DNA of 64,000 nt, taken from NCBI GenBank assembly GCA_004020875.1, contig SAPZ01000011.1, positions 143,351 to 207,350 of the forward strand, written 5' to 3'. Within the stretch, counting starts at the first letter, position 1. The number at the start of each line of letters is the position of its first letter. This DNA is from Mesorhizobium sp. (GTDB taxonomy: Bacteria > Pseudomonadota > Alphaproteobacteria > Rhizobiales > Rhizobiaceae). The notes beneath the pieces were generated by a model. That model made no database searches, had not been told where the DNA came from, and was given only the letters and a program-made list of their open reading frames with translations. Shown in pieces: positions 48,564 through 56,862 of the stretch. Position numbers and translations under genes: made by a program.

Positions 48564-49709
48564 ATGCTGCCAGATTACAACTCATTGCTCCTGGCCGTCG
48601 GCTTCTCCGCCGCTTGCCTCAGCCTCACGCTGTTCGGAACCTGGATGGCCGCCCGTTCCGACAGGTTCCTGCTGACCTGGGCAGTCAGCGTGCTCGTCGT
48701 GGTGGTCGAGGTCTTTGCGTACGACGCCTATATCGCAAGGCCCGGAATGGCGCTCGGCGTGCTGACGCTGGCGCTGCTCTTGCTAGGATTCTCGGTCATG
48801 TTGGGCGCCGCCCATCAATTCAGGACAAGGCGCTCGCCTTTGCCGCTTATCGCGCTCGGCGTCGGCATTTCCTGTGCTCTGGCGCTGCCGCCGATGGCGC
48901 TCGGCTATGACGGCTTGGGCTTCATGCTGGAGAACACCCTGGCCGCGCTGCTGCTGTTTGGCACCGCGTATGAATATTGGCCGGGCCGTGCGGAGGCGCC
49001 GGTACCTCTCATCGGCGTGTCGCTGCTCTATTCACTGACCGCGGCATCCTTCGTGCTGTGCGCGGGCGTGCTGGCGTGGGATGGCAAACTGGTTCTCGGT
49101 CACGCGCCCAGCAATTGGGCGGAGGATCTGAGCCTCGTCATCGTGATCGCCTCCATGACCGGTATCGGCGCGTTGTCGCTCGCGCTCAACCAGGGTCGGC
49201 TCGCCCGCCATCATCAGCGCGAGGCGCAAACCGATGCCTTGACCGGCCTTCTGAACCGCCGCGCTTTGTTCGACCTCAACGGCAAGACACCGGTCAACGC
49301 CTTCACCGCTGTGGTGGTGTTCGACCTCGATGGCTTCAAGTCGATCAACGACCAGTTCGGCCATGCCGCTGGCGACGAGGTGCTTAAGGTCTTTGCCGAA
49401 GTGCTTTGCGCCGGTCTGCGCCCGAACGACTACGTCGCCCGCATGGGCGGCGAGGAATTCGCCATGGTGTTGAGGCGCATTTTACCCGAGGCGGCTGGAG
49501 CAACGGCCGAACGTGTCAGGGCTGCGTTCGCCGAGCGCACGATTGAGACCGAGACCGGCCCGCTGCGCTGCACGGTCAGCGCAGGTTTCGCCTTCGGCAG
49601 CACGGACGGCATGAGCTTCGACAAAGTGCTCAGCGCCGCCGACAAGGCGCTTTATGCCGCCAAGCGCGCGGGCCGCAATCGTGTCCTGGACTTCCGCCTC
49701 GCCGGATGA
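48564..49709 (+). CDS. Membrane-anchored diguanylate cyclase (GGDEF)
   Basis: A 381-residue signalling enzyme that makes cyclic di-GMP from GTP. Six or so N-terminal helices (residues 1-190) form a membrane sensor. The GGDEF domain starts near residue 220 (LTGLLNRRALFDL), has the metal-binding Asp in VVFDLDGFKSINDQFGHAAG, and the active-site loop GGEEF at residues 295-299. No RxxD inhibitory site stands four residues before GGEEF. No EAL domain is present. ATG 48564 is preferred over GTG 48519. Confidence 0.93.
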   Translation: MLPDYNSLLLAVGFSAACLSLTLFGTWMAARSDRFLLTWAVSVLVVVVEVFAYDAYIARPGMALGVLTLALLLLGFSVMLGAAHQFRTRRSPLPLIALGVGISCALALPPMALGYDGLGFMLENTLAALLLFGTAYEYWPGRAEAPVPLIGVSLLYSLTAASFVLCAGVLAWDGKLVLGHAPSNWAEDLSLVIVIASMTGIGALSLALNQGRLARHHQREAQTDALTGLLNRRALFDLNGKTPVNAFTAVVVFDLDGFKSINDQFGHAAGDEVLKVFAEVLCAGLRPNDYVARMGGEEFAMVLRRILPEAAGATAERVRAAFAERTIETETGPLRCTVSAGFAFGSTDGMSFDKVLSAADKALYAAKRAGRNRVLDFRLAG

Positions 49710-49733
49710 CCTTTTACGGCCACCTGCTCGCTC

Positions 49734-49910
49734 TCAGTGGTGAGCAATCACGTCGTTGAAGGCATCGAGGTCGACGTAGAAAACCTTGGTCATTTCGCCG
49801 ATCAAATCATCCTCGTCATAGCCTTGCGACATCAGGATGTTGATCGCGGTCATGATATCGACGCGCTCCGTGAGGCGCCGCTTCTGATAGTCCTCGACAA
49901 AACGTTCCAT
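49734..49910 (-). CDS. Small hypothetical acidic protein
   Basis: A 58-residue protein, MERFVEDYQKRRLTERVDIM, then TAINILMSQGYDEDDLIGEM and TKVFYVDLDAFNDV. It looks like a real small helical protein, with GGGGA at a suitable distance. Function is unknown. It is convergent with the GGDEF gene. Confidence 0.6.
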   Translation of the reverse strand: MERFVEDYQKRRLTERVDIMTAINILMSQGYDEDDLIGEMTKVFYVDLDAFNDVIAHH

Positions 49911-50116
49911 CGCCATCCCCTGGCAAAAGTCTTTTTTGGACGCATTGACCGACAATCACTGCGAGGAAAGCTAGGCGGACTTGCTTGCGTGGACCTTGCG
50001 GGCAGTGTCCCCGCCTTCCCCCCTCATTCGCGACTGGCACGGAAAGCGGCCGACTCACCAAGGCCAAGAAAAGACTAGCATGGAGTATTGAGCGCGCCAG
50101 AGCGCTCAACAACTTC

Positions 50117-50320
50117 GTCATCCTTGGGCGCAGCGACGCGAAGCGGAGCGAAGACCCAAGGATCTATGCCGTTACTTCGAAGCGTTACTGATGGTGCGGA
50201 ATTTGGAATGGCGCTGCGCAAGGAACCTGTTCTGTAGCGCAGCACTCTTCGACCAACGTCACGGAATGGATCTTGGGTCTGCGCCGCGTCGCTTCGCTCC
50301 TTGCTTCGCCCAAGGATGAC
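50117..50320. repeat. 204-bp MITE-like element with long inverted ends
   Basis: GTCATCCTTGGGCG at 50117-50130 is the inverse of CGCCCAAGGATGAC at 50307-50320. Each end is itself a hairpin: CTTGGG to CCCAAG at about 50123-50160, and its counterpart at about 50273-50316. The core is about 110 bases and carries no gene. It lies just downstream of the urtE stop. Such palindromic elements are common in rhizobial intergenic DNA. Confidence 0.8.
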
Positions 50321-50331
50321 CACGACGCGAG

Positions 50332-51027
50332 TTACACTGTGAGGAACTTTCGCACATCCGCCCGGTCGAGGTCTTCGGCGGGACCGGTATGCACGATCTG
50401 GCCGCGATCCATGATGTTGACCTCGTCTGCAAGTTCCCGGCAGAAGTCGAGATATTGCTCGACCAGAAGCACGGCGATCCCCGCCTGGTCGCGCAGATAG
50501 CGGATGGCGCGGCCGATATCCTTGATGATCGACGGCTGGATGCCTTCGGTCGGTTCGTCGAGCACCAGCAGCTTCGGCCGCATCACCAGCGCCCGGCCGA
50601 TGGCGAGCTGCTGCTGCTGCCCGCCGGAGAGATCGCCGCCGCGGCGGCCGAGCATCTGCTTCAGCACCGGAAACAGCTCGAAGACATGGGCCGGAATGTT
50701 GCGGTCTGCGCGCCGCAGCGGCGCAAAACCGGATTCCAGGTTTTCGCGCACCGTCAGCAGGGGAAAAATCTCTCTGCCCTGCGGCACGAATGCGATGCCC
50801 GACCGGGCGCGGTCATACGCCGCGCTCCGGTCGAGCGCCTTCCCCTCGAAGGCAACGCTTCCGCTCGTCAGCCGGTGGTGGCCGACGATGGATCTCATCA
50901 AACTTGTCTTGCCGACGCCGTTGCGGCCGAGCACGCAAGTGATCTTGCCGGCGCCGGCCTTCAGTGAAACGCCGCGCAGCGCCTGGGCGGCGCCGTAATG
51001 CAGCGTGGCGTTGGAGACTTCGAGCAT
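50332..51027 (-). CDS. urtE: Urea ABC transporter ATP-binding protein
   Basis: A 231-residue ATPase of the LivF/UrtE type. Walker A is LGRNGVGKTSLMRSI, the Q-loop is FVPQGREIFPLLTVREN, the signature is LSGGQQQQLAIGRAL, and Walker B is LLVLDEPTEGIQPSII, which carries the urea-transporter-like EGIQPSII. It pairs with UrtD in the high-affinity urea importer. The upstream open frame to 51300 is antisense text, so the ATG at 51027 is used. Confidence 0.94.
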   Translation of the reverse strand: MLEVSNATLHYGAAQALRGVSLKAGAGKITCVLGRNGVGKTSLMRSIVGHHRLTSGSVAFEGKALDRSAAYDRARSGIAFVPQGREIFPLLTVRENLESGFAPLRRADRNIPAHVFELFPVLKQMLGRRGGDLSGGQQQQLAIGRALVMRPKLLVLDEPTEGIQPSIIKDIGRAIRYLRDQAGIAVLLVEQYLDFCRELADEVNIMDRGQIVHTGPAEDLDRADVRKFLTV

Positions 51028-51097
51028 GCTCAGCCCCTTCTCCAGCGCTTCAGGAATGCGAAATCGAAACGGTAGAATGGAACCCGCCAGACCATGC

Positions 51098-51844
51098 TCA
51101 GCGCCCCAGATAGACTTCGACGACGCGCTCGTCCGCCGAAACGAAATCGAGTGTGCCTTCCGAGAGCACCGAGCCCTCGTGCAGGCAGGTGACCTTGACG
51201 CCGAGCTCGCGCACGAAATGCATGTCGTGCTCGACGACCACCACAGAATGGTCGCGCGCGATGTCCTTGAGCAGGCGTGCTGTCTCCTCGGTTTCGGCAT
51301 CGGTCATACCGGCGACCGGCTCGTCGACGAGCAGCAGCTTCGGGTCCTGCGCCAAGAGCATGCCGATCTCCAGCCACTGCTTCTGGCCGTGGCTGAGATT
51401 GGCGGCGAGCTCATCACGCTTGTCGCCGAGACGGATGATGCCGAGTATGTCGTCGATGCGTCGCGCCTCGGCGGCGGAACGGCGATGGAACAGCGCCGGG
51501 AAGATCGAGCGCGGCGCCTTCAGCGCCAGCATCAGATTGTCCTCGACGCTGTGGCTCTCGAAGACGGTCGGCTTCTGGAATTTGCGGCCGATGCCCATCA
51601 TGGCGATCTCGGCCTCGTCATGGCGGGTGAGGTCGACCTGGCCGTCGAAGAAGACTTCGCCTTCGTCCGGCCGCGTCTTGCCGGTGACGATGTCCATCAT
51701 GGTCGTCTTACCGGCCCCGTTGGGCCCGATGATCGCCCGCATCTCACCCTTGTCGAGCACCAGCGACAAATTGTTGATGGCGCGAAAGCCATCGAAGGAG
51801 ACCGAGACGCCGTCGAGATAAAGGATGGTGTTCGACTTGTTCAT
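51098..51844 (-). CDS. urtD: Urea ABC transporter ATP-binding protein
   Basis: A 248-residue ATPase of the LivG/UrtD type. Walker A is IGPNGAGKTTMMDIVTGK, the signature region LSHGQKQWLEIGMLLAQDP is typical of UrtD, and Walker B is LLLVDEPVAGMTDAETEE. GIGRKFQKPTVFESHSVEDN is the Q-loop block. It lies 6 bases after urtC and 70 before urtE. Confidence 0.94.
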   Translation of the reverse strand: MNKSNTILYLDGVSVSFDGFRAINNLSLVLDKGEMRAIIGPNGAGKTTMMDIVTGKTRPDEGEVFFDGQVDLTRHDEAEIAMMGIGRKFQKPTVFESHSVEDNLMLALKAPRSIFPALFHRRSAAEARRIDDILGIIRLGDKRDELAANLSHGQKQWLEIGMLLAQDPKLLLVDEPVAGMTDAETEETARLLKDIARDHSVVVVEHDMHFVRELGVKVTCLHEGSVLSEGTLDFVSADERVVEVYLGR

Positions 51845-51850
51845 GTCCGC

Positions 51851-53074
51851 TCACCCCGCCGGCTGCGGCTCGGACCCGGTGGCCGACCAGGCGCCCGGCG
51901 TCCGTGCCGCCGAGCGGACGATCTTCGGCTGCGGCACCTCTGCATCGGCGCCGGCTTCGGCGGCAAGCGAGGCCGCGCGCAGCGCCTTGGTCTTGCCGCG
52001 CCAACTGTCCCACACGCCGACGATGCCCTTGGGCAAAAGCAGCGTGACGGCAACGAACAGCCCGCCGAGCGCGAACAGCCAGAATTCCGGCAGCACGCCG
52101 GTAAACCAGGATTTGCCGGCATTGACGAGAAGCGCGCCGATGATAGGGCCGACGATGGTGCCGCGCCCGCCGACGGCGGTCCAGATCACCACCTCGATCG
52201 AGTTCGCGGGATCGAATTCGCCGGGATTGATGATGCCGACCTGCGGCACGTAGAGCGCGCCGGCGATGCCGGCCATGACTGCCGAGACGGTGAAGGCGAA
52301 CAGCTTGACGTTCTCCGCCCGCCAGCCAAGAAAGCGGGTGCGGCTCTCGGCGTCGCGCACGGCCATCAGCAGCTTGCCGTATTTGGATCGCACGATCGCC
52401 GCCGTGACGAAGACGGCAAGCGCGAGCGTGACGGCGCTCGCCGCGAACAGCGCCGAGCGCGTCGCGTCCGCCGGCACGCTGAAGCCGAGTACGTCCTTGA
52501 AATCGGTCAGGCCGTTGTTGCCGCCGAAACCCATGTCGTTGCGGAAGAAGGCGAGCAACAGCGCATAGGTCATCGCCTGGGTTATGATGGAGAGATACAC
52601 GCCGGTGACACGGCTGCGGAAGGCAAACCAGCCGAAAACAAAGGAAAGCAGCCCGGGCACGGCGAGCACCATCAGCGCCGCGAACCAGAAATGGTCGAAA
52701 CCGTACCAGAACCAGGGCAACTCCTTATAGTTCAGGAACACCATGAAGTCGGGCAGGATAGGGTTGCCGTAAACGCCGCGCGAACCGATCTGGCGCATCA
52801 GATACATGCCCATCGCATAGCCGCCGAGCGCGAAGAAGGCGCCGTGGCCGAGCGAAAGGATGCCGCAATAGCCCCAGACCAGATCGAGCGCGAGCGCCAG
52901 CAGCGCATAACAGAGATATTTGCCGACCAGCGCCACGATGTAGGGCGGGATATAGAAGGCGCTTTGCGGCGACACCGCGAGGTTGAGCAGCGGCACGATC
53001 ATGGCTGCCGCGAGCAGCGCGACGATCGTTACGGCAATGCGGCGGTCGGCGGAGAAGAAGCGTTGCGTGATCAT
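51851..53074 (-). CDS. urtC: Urea ABC transporter permease
   Basis: A 407-residue LivM-type permease with about ten membrane segments. Conserved blocks are VWGYCGILSLGHGAFFALGG, SRVTGVYLSIITQAMTYALL, MGFGGNNGLTDFKDVLGF and AVGGRGTIVGPIIGALLVN. It forms the membrane channel with UrtB. The start overlaps the urtB stop by 4 bases. A C-terminal charged tail follows the last helix. Confidence 0.95.
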   Translation of the reverse strand: MITQRFFSADRRIAVTIVALLAAAMIVPLLNLAVSPQSAFYIPPYIVALVGKYLCYALLALALDLVWGYCGILSLGHGAFFALGGYAMGMYLMRQIGSRGVYGNPILPDFMVFLNYKELPWFWYGFDHFWFAALMVLAVPGLLSFVFGWFAFRSRVTGVYLSIITQAMTYALLLAFFRNDMGFGGNNGLTDFKDVLGFSVPADATRSALFAASAVTLALAVFVTAAIVRSKYGKLLMAVRDAESRTRFLGWRAENVKLFAFTVSAVMAGIAGALYVPQVGIINPGEFDPANSIEVVIWTAVGGRGTIVGPIIGALLVNAGKSWFTGVLPEFWLFALGGLFVAVTLLLPKGIVGVWDSWRGKTKALRAASLAAEAGADAEVPQPKIVRSAARTPGAWSATGSEPQPAG

Positions 53075-54687
53075 GCTTCCACCGCCCTGCCCTTCAGCGC
53101 GAACAGGCCGCGCGGACGCTTCTGGATGAACAGGATGATCAGCACGAGCACGACGATCTTGCCCAGCACCGCGCCGGCATAGGGCTCGAGGAACTTGTTG
53201 ACGATGCCGAGCGAAAAGGCGCCGACCAGCGTGCCCCAGAGATTGCCGACGCCGCCGAAGACCACGACCATGAAGCTGTCGATGATGTAGCCGCGGCCGA
53301 GATTAGGCGACACATTGTCGATCTGGCTGAGCGCCACGCCTGCGATACCTGCAATGCCGGAGCCCAAGGCGAAGGTCAGCGCGTCGACCCAAGGCGTCTT
53401 GATGCCCATCGAGGCGGCCATGCGCCGATTGGCGGTCACTGCGCGCATCTGCAGCCCCCAGGGCGTGCGCTTCATGACGTAAAGCAGCACGATGAAAGCG
53501 GCGAGCGCGAACACCAGGATCCACAGCCGGTTCCAGGTGATCGCGAGCTGGCCGATATCGAAGGAACCCGACATCCAGGACGGGTTGCCCACCTCCTGGT
53601 TGGTCGGCCCGAAAATGGTCCGCACCGCCTGCTGCAGGATCAGCGAGACGCCCCAGGTGGCCAAAAGCGTCTCCAGCGGCCGACCGTAGAGGAAGCGGAT
53701 GATGCCGCGCTCGATGGCGAGCCCGACGAGTGCTGCGACCAGGAAGGCGAGCGGCAGCGCGATCACCAGAGACCAGTCGAACAGGCCGGGAAACGAGGTG
53801 CGGATCACCTGCTGGACAACGAAGGTGGTATAGGCACCGAGCATAACCATCTCGCCATGCGCCATGTTGATGACGCCCATGACGCCGAAGGTGATGGCGA
53901 GGCCGATCGCCGCCAGCAGCAGCACCGATCCGAGCGAGATGCCGTACCAAATGTTTTGGCCGGCATCCCAAAATGCCAGCGTCGAATTGATACTCGCGAT
54001 TGTAGCCGTCGCCGCTTCCTTGACCGCTCCGGAGGCATTGGCCTCGACGGAGGTGAGGAGCGACACCGCGTTGCGGTCGCCACGCGCACCGATCAAGGCA
54101 ATTGCGGCGAGCTTGTCCGCATCGGGCTTGTCCGAAACCAGTATGGAAGCGCCACGCGCCTGCTCCAGCAAAGCCTTGACGCTCGCCACGGTTTCACTGG
54201 CGATCGCTGCGTCGAGCGGCTCGACGTTGGCGGCATCAGGTGTCTTGAACATAGTGTTGGCGGCGGCGATGCGGACAGTCGGATCCTTGGAACCAAGCGT
54301 CAGCGTGCCCAATGCATCGCGGATGGTGCGGCGCAAGGTGTTGTTGACGCCGATCTGGGTTAAGTCATCGGCGGAAGCCTCGCCCGCTGCCTCGCCGCTC
54401 AGCGGGTCGAAAAGCTGGATGCTGTCGCTCCCTTCCTTGCCGACAAACACCATCGAGTCGGCGGCGCGAATGTAAAGATTGCCTTCCGCCAATGCAGCAA
54501 GCGGCCGTTCGACAGCCGGATCGCCTGTGGCTGTCAACTCGCGAACGATAACTCCAGTCTCGGAAAAGTCCGCAGCTGTCGCGAATTTGGCGATGAGGGC
54601 ACGCAGATCGGCTTCCGCAGCGCCCGAGGACGACAGCGTCGTCAGCAGGAACAAAAGCGTGAGGCCAATCGCACGGAAGATCTTCAT
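53071..54687 (-). CDS. urtB: Urea ABC transporter permease, with N-terminal periplasmic extension
   Basis: A 538-residue protein. A signal peptide (about residues 1-23) and an Ala-rich helical domain (about residues 24-230, including DLRALIAKFATAADFSETGV) precede a LivH-type permease of about eight helices. Permease blocks are AIGLAITFGVMGVINMAHGE, ATWGVSLILQQAVRTIFGPT and TANRRMAASMGIKTPWVDAL. The extended N-terminus is typical of UrtB. It pairs with UrtC. Confidence 0.95.
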   Translation of the reverse strand: MKIFRAIGLTLLFLLTTLSSSGAAEADLRALIAKFATAADFSETGVIVRELTATGDPAVERPLAALAEGNLYIRAADSMVFVGKEGSDSIQLFDPLSGEAAGEASADDLTQIGVNNTLRRTIRDALGTLTLGSKDPTVRIAAANTMFKTPDAANVEPLDAAIASETVASVKALLEQARGASILVSDKPDADKLAAIALIGARGDRNAVSLLTSVEANASGAVKEAATATIASINSTLAFWDAGQNIWYGISLGSVLLLAAIGLAITFGVMGVINMAHGEMVMLGAYTTFVVQQVIRTSFPGLFDWSLVIALPLAFLVAALVGLAIERGIIRFLYGRPLETLLATWGVSLILQQAVRTIFGPTNQEVGNPSWMSGSFDIGQLAITWNRLWILVFALAAFIVLLYVMKRTPWGLQMRAVTANRRMAASMGIKTPWVDALTFALGSGIAGIAGVALSQIDNVSPNLGRGYIIDSFMVVVFGGVGNLWGTLVGAFSLGIVNKFLEPYAGAVLGKIVVLVLIILFIQKRPRGLFALKGRAVEA

Positions 54688-54794
54688 CGGTCTTTGGTGA
54701 CCCTTGAGGGTTTAATGAGCGTCCGGACGGTGGAGGAAACCGTCCGGACGCGCGCAGTCTTAGGCATGGACCCGGTGGTCCAGCCCGGGGAGGA

Positions 54795-56105
54795 TCAGTT
54801 GGTGCCCTTGCCGCCGCACTTGCCGGTCTTGACATTGAAGTTGCCGCAGCTGAGCGGCGCGCGCCAATCGGAAATGAGGTCCTTGGAATCGGGCAGGTAG
54901 TCGGACCATTCGTCGCCCATCACCAGGCCGGGCGTCTTCGAGACCGTCTGGAACTGGCCATTGGCCTGGATTTCACCGATCAGCACCGGCTTCGTGATGT
55001 GGTGGTTCGGCATCATCGTCGAATAGCCGCCGGTCAGGTTCGGCACCGAAACGCCGACCATGGCGTCGATGACCTTGTCCGGATCGGTGGTGCCGGCCTT
55101 CTGGACCGCCTTCACCCACATATTGAAGCCAATATAGTGAGCTTCCATCGGGTCGTTGGTGGTGCGCTTGTTGTTCTTGATGAATTTGTGCCAGTCGGCG
55201 ATGAACTTCTTGTTCTCGGGCGTGTTGACGCTCTCGAAATAGTTCCAGGCGGCGAGATGGCCGACCAGCGGCTTGGTGTCGAGACCGGCGAGTTCTTCCT
55301 CGCCGACGGAGAAGGCCATGACCGGGATGTCCTCGGCCTTGATGCCCTGGTTGCCGAGTTCCTTGTAGAACGGCACGTTGGCGTCGCCATTGACGGTCGA
55401 GACCACCGCCGTCTTCTTGCCGGCCGAGCCGAATTTCTTGATCGCCGAGACCTCGGTCTGCCAGTCGGAGAAGCCGAACGGCGTGTAGTTGACCATGATG
55501 TCCTCGGCCGGCACGCCCTTCGACTTGAGGTAGGCCTCGAGGATCTTGTTGGTGGTGCGCGGATAGACATAGTCGGTGCCTTCGAGCACCCAGCGCTTTA
55601 CGGAGCCGCCATCGGCGCTCATCAGGTAGTCGACCGCCGGAATGGCCTGCTGGTTCGGCGCCGCACCGGTGTAGAAGACGTTGCGCTCGCTCTCCTCGCC
55701 CTCATATTGCACGGGATAGAACAGGATGTTGTCGAGTTCCGAGAACACCGGCAGCACCGACTTGCGCGACACCGAGGTCCAGCAGCCGAACACGGCGGCG
55801 ACCCTGTCCTTGGAAATCAGCTCGCGCGCCTTTTCGGCGAAGAGCGGCCAGTTGGACGCCGGGTCGACGACCACCGCTTCCAGTTTCTTGCCGAGCAGGC
55901 CGCCCTTGGCATTTTGCTCGTCGATCAGCATCAGCATGACGTCTTTCAGCGTCGTCTCCGAAATCGCCATGGTTCCCGACAGCGAATGGAGGATACCGAC
56001 TTTGATCGTGTCTTCAGCCGCCTTGGCGGGAGCCGATGCCAGCAGACCGGCGGCGACGACGCCGGCGGACAGGATTTTTGTTATTTTCGCGAAGTTACCC
56101 CTCAT
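54795..56105 (-). CDS. urtA: Urea ABC transporter substrate-binding protein
   Basis: A 436-residue periplasmic receptor for urea. The signal peptide (about residues 1-29, ending APAKAAED) is followed by KVGILHSLSGTMAISETTLK, then KLEAVVVDPASNWPLFAEKA and VAAVFGCWTSVSRKSVLPVF, the UrtA pattern. NVFYTGAAPNQQAIPAVDYL is also specific. The ATG at 56105 follows GGGAGAG; an earlier frame to 56183 is rejected. A sigma-54 promoter lies 46 bases upstream. It heads urtABCDE. Confidence 0.96.
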   Translation of the reverse strand: MRGNFAKITKILSAGVVAAGLLASAPAKAAEDTIKVGILHSLSGTMAISETTLKDVMLMLIDEQNAKGGLLGKKLEAVVVDPASNWPLFAEKARELISKDRVAAVFGCWTSVSRKSVLPVFSELDNILFYPVQYEGEESERNVFYTGAAPNQQAIPAVDYLMSADGGSVKRWVLEGTDYVYPRTTNKILEAYLKSKGVPAEDIMVNYTPFGFSDWQTEVSAIKKFGSAGKKTAVVSTVNGDANVPFYKELGNQGIKAEDIPVMAFSVGEEELAGLDTKPLVGHLAAWNYFESVNTPENKKFIADWHKFIKNNKRTTNDPMEAHYIGFNMWVKAVQKAGTTDPDKVIDAMVGVSVPNLTGGYSTMMPNHHITKPVLIGEIQANGQFQTVSKTPGLVMGDEWSDYLPDSKDLISDWRAPLSCGNFNVKTGKCGGKGTN

Positions 56106-56150
56106 ATGACACTCTCCCAAGCATGGTTGTTTGCATCGCAACTTAAACTG

Positions 56151-56166
56151 TGCAAGCGACGTGCCA
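56151..56166 (-). promoter_or_regulatory. Sigma-54 (RpoN) promoter of urtABCDE
   Basis: On the minus strand TGGCACGTCGCTTGCA has the -24 element TGGCACG and the -12 element TTGC at exact spacing (GG to GC 12 bases). This is a near-perfect match to the RpoN consensus. It predicts a transcript start about 35 bases upstream of the urtA ATG and nitrogen control, probably by NtrC. Confidence 0.85.
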
Positions 56167-56414
56167 GACGGGAATGCGCTCAACGGAATTGCAGGATAAC
56201 GATGAGATTACAGCCGGTTATCCAGTAGCCGGGAAACTTCCAGATCCATTGCCACGCGACCAAGTTGAGAAAAGTTTACGCAATGCTGCCCAGATTTTGG
56301 CCAAATGGCAAAAATGCTTTAAATTTCATCACATGGGCAGAGAGACTGGCTGATCGGCCCTGTTGCAGGGCCATGGCAAAATGGGGCAAGGTCGCCGCGC
56401 AAACGAGCGACGTC
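56167..56414. other. Intergenic regulatory region between urtA and the small exported protein
   Basis: This stretch of about 250 bases lies upstream of the sigma-54 promoter and of a divergent small gene. It should hold the activator sites, but I cannot point to a clear NtrC palindrome (TGCACC-N5-GGTGCA). TGC and GCA half-sites occur near 56175-56200 but the spacing is off by two. Confidence 0.45.
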
Positions 56415-56804
56415 ATGGCCCTGAGAACGATCCTGAGTATCCTGCTTCTCCTGTCCGCCGCCGGCGGCGCCCGCGCCGATTTCACCGAGGGCAAGCTGCC
56501 CGACGGAGCCTATCACTGCGAGGTCTACCTGCTCGGCCTGTTCCTCGACCTCGGCGTGATCACCATCAAGGGCAACCTCTATAGTGGCCCGGTGACCTTC
56601 GGCGCCGCGCCGCCGCCTTACAATTACCAGATGAACCCCAATGGTGAGATCACCTGGCTCGGCCCGCTCGGCGGCTACACCAGCGGCGGCAATTCGATCT
56701 CGATCACCCAGGCGACGCTGGACGACCCGAACGGACCCTCCTTCGACATTATCATGAGACAGAAGGACGGCGCCTTCACCGCCTCGACGTGCACCAGAAG
56801 ATAG
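56415..56804 (+). CDS. Small exported hypothetical protein
   Basis: A 129-residue protein with a signal peptide (MALRTILSILLLLSAAGGAR, cleavage near ARAD). The mature part is YHCEVYLLGLFLDLGVITIK then GNLYSGPVTFGAAPPPYNYQ, with two Cys (about residues 37 and 126) that could form a disulfide. Function is unknown. A frame open to 56265 would hide the signal peptide and is rejected. Confidence 0.7.
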   Translation: MALRTILSILLLLSAAGGARADFTEGKLPDGAYHCEVYLLGLFLDLGVITIKGNLYSGPVTFGAAPPPYNYQMNPNGEITWLGPLGGYTSGGNSISITQATLDDPNGPSFDIIMRQKDGAFTASTCTRR

Positions 56805-56810
56805 GCCGCA

Positions 56811-56845
56811 TAAAAATGGCGCGGAACCCTTTCGGGTCCCGCGCC
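56811..56845 (-). terminator. Rho-independent terminator of the GMC dehydrogenase operon
   Basis: On the minus strand, GGCGCGG pairs with CCGCGCC and GACCC with GGGTTC around a GAAA loop (56818-56845), followed by ATTTTTATG. The T-run fits termination of the minus-strand dehydrogenase genes; the hairpin also separates them from the convergent small gene. Confidence 0.85.
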
Positions 56846-56862
56846 AGCAGGCAGTCGGGAGG

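Noticed and set aside
50117-50320. CRISPR-like array
   Set aside because: There are two inverted palindromic arms only, with no regular direct repeats and spacers and no cas genes.
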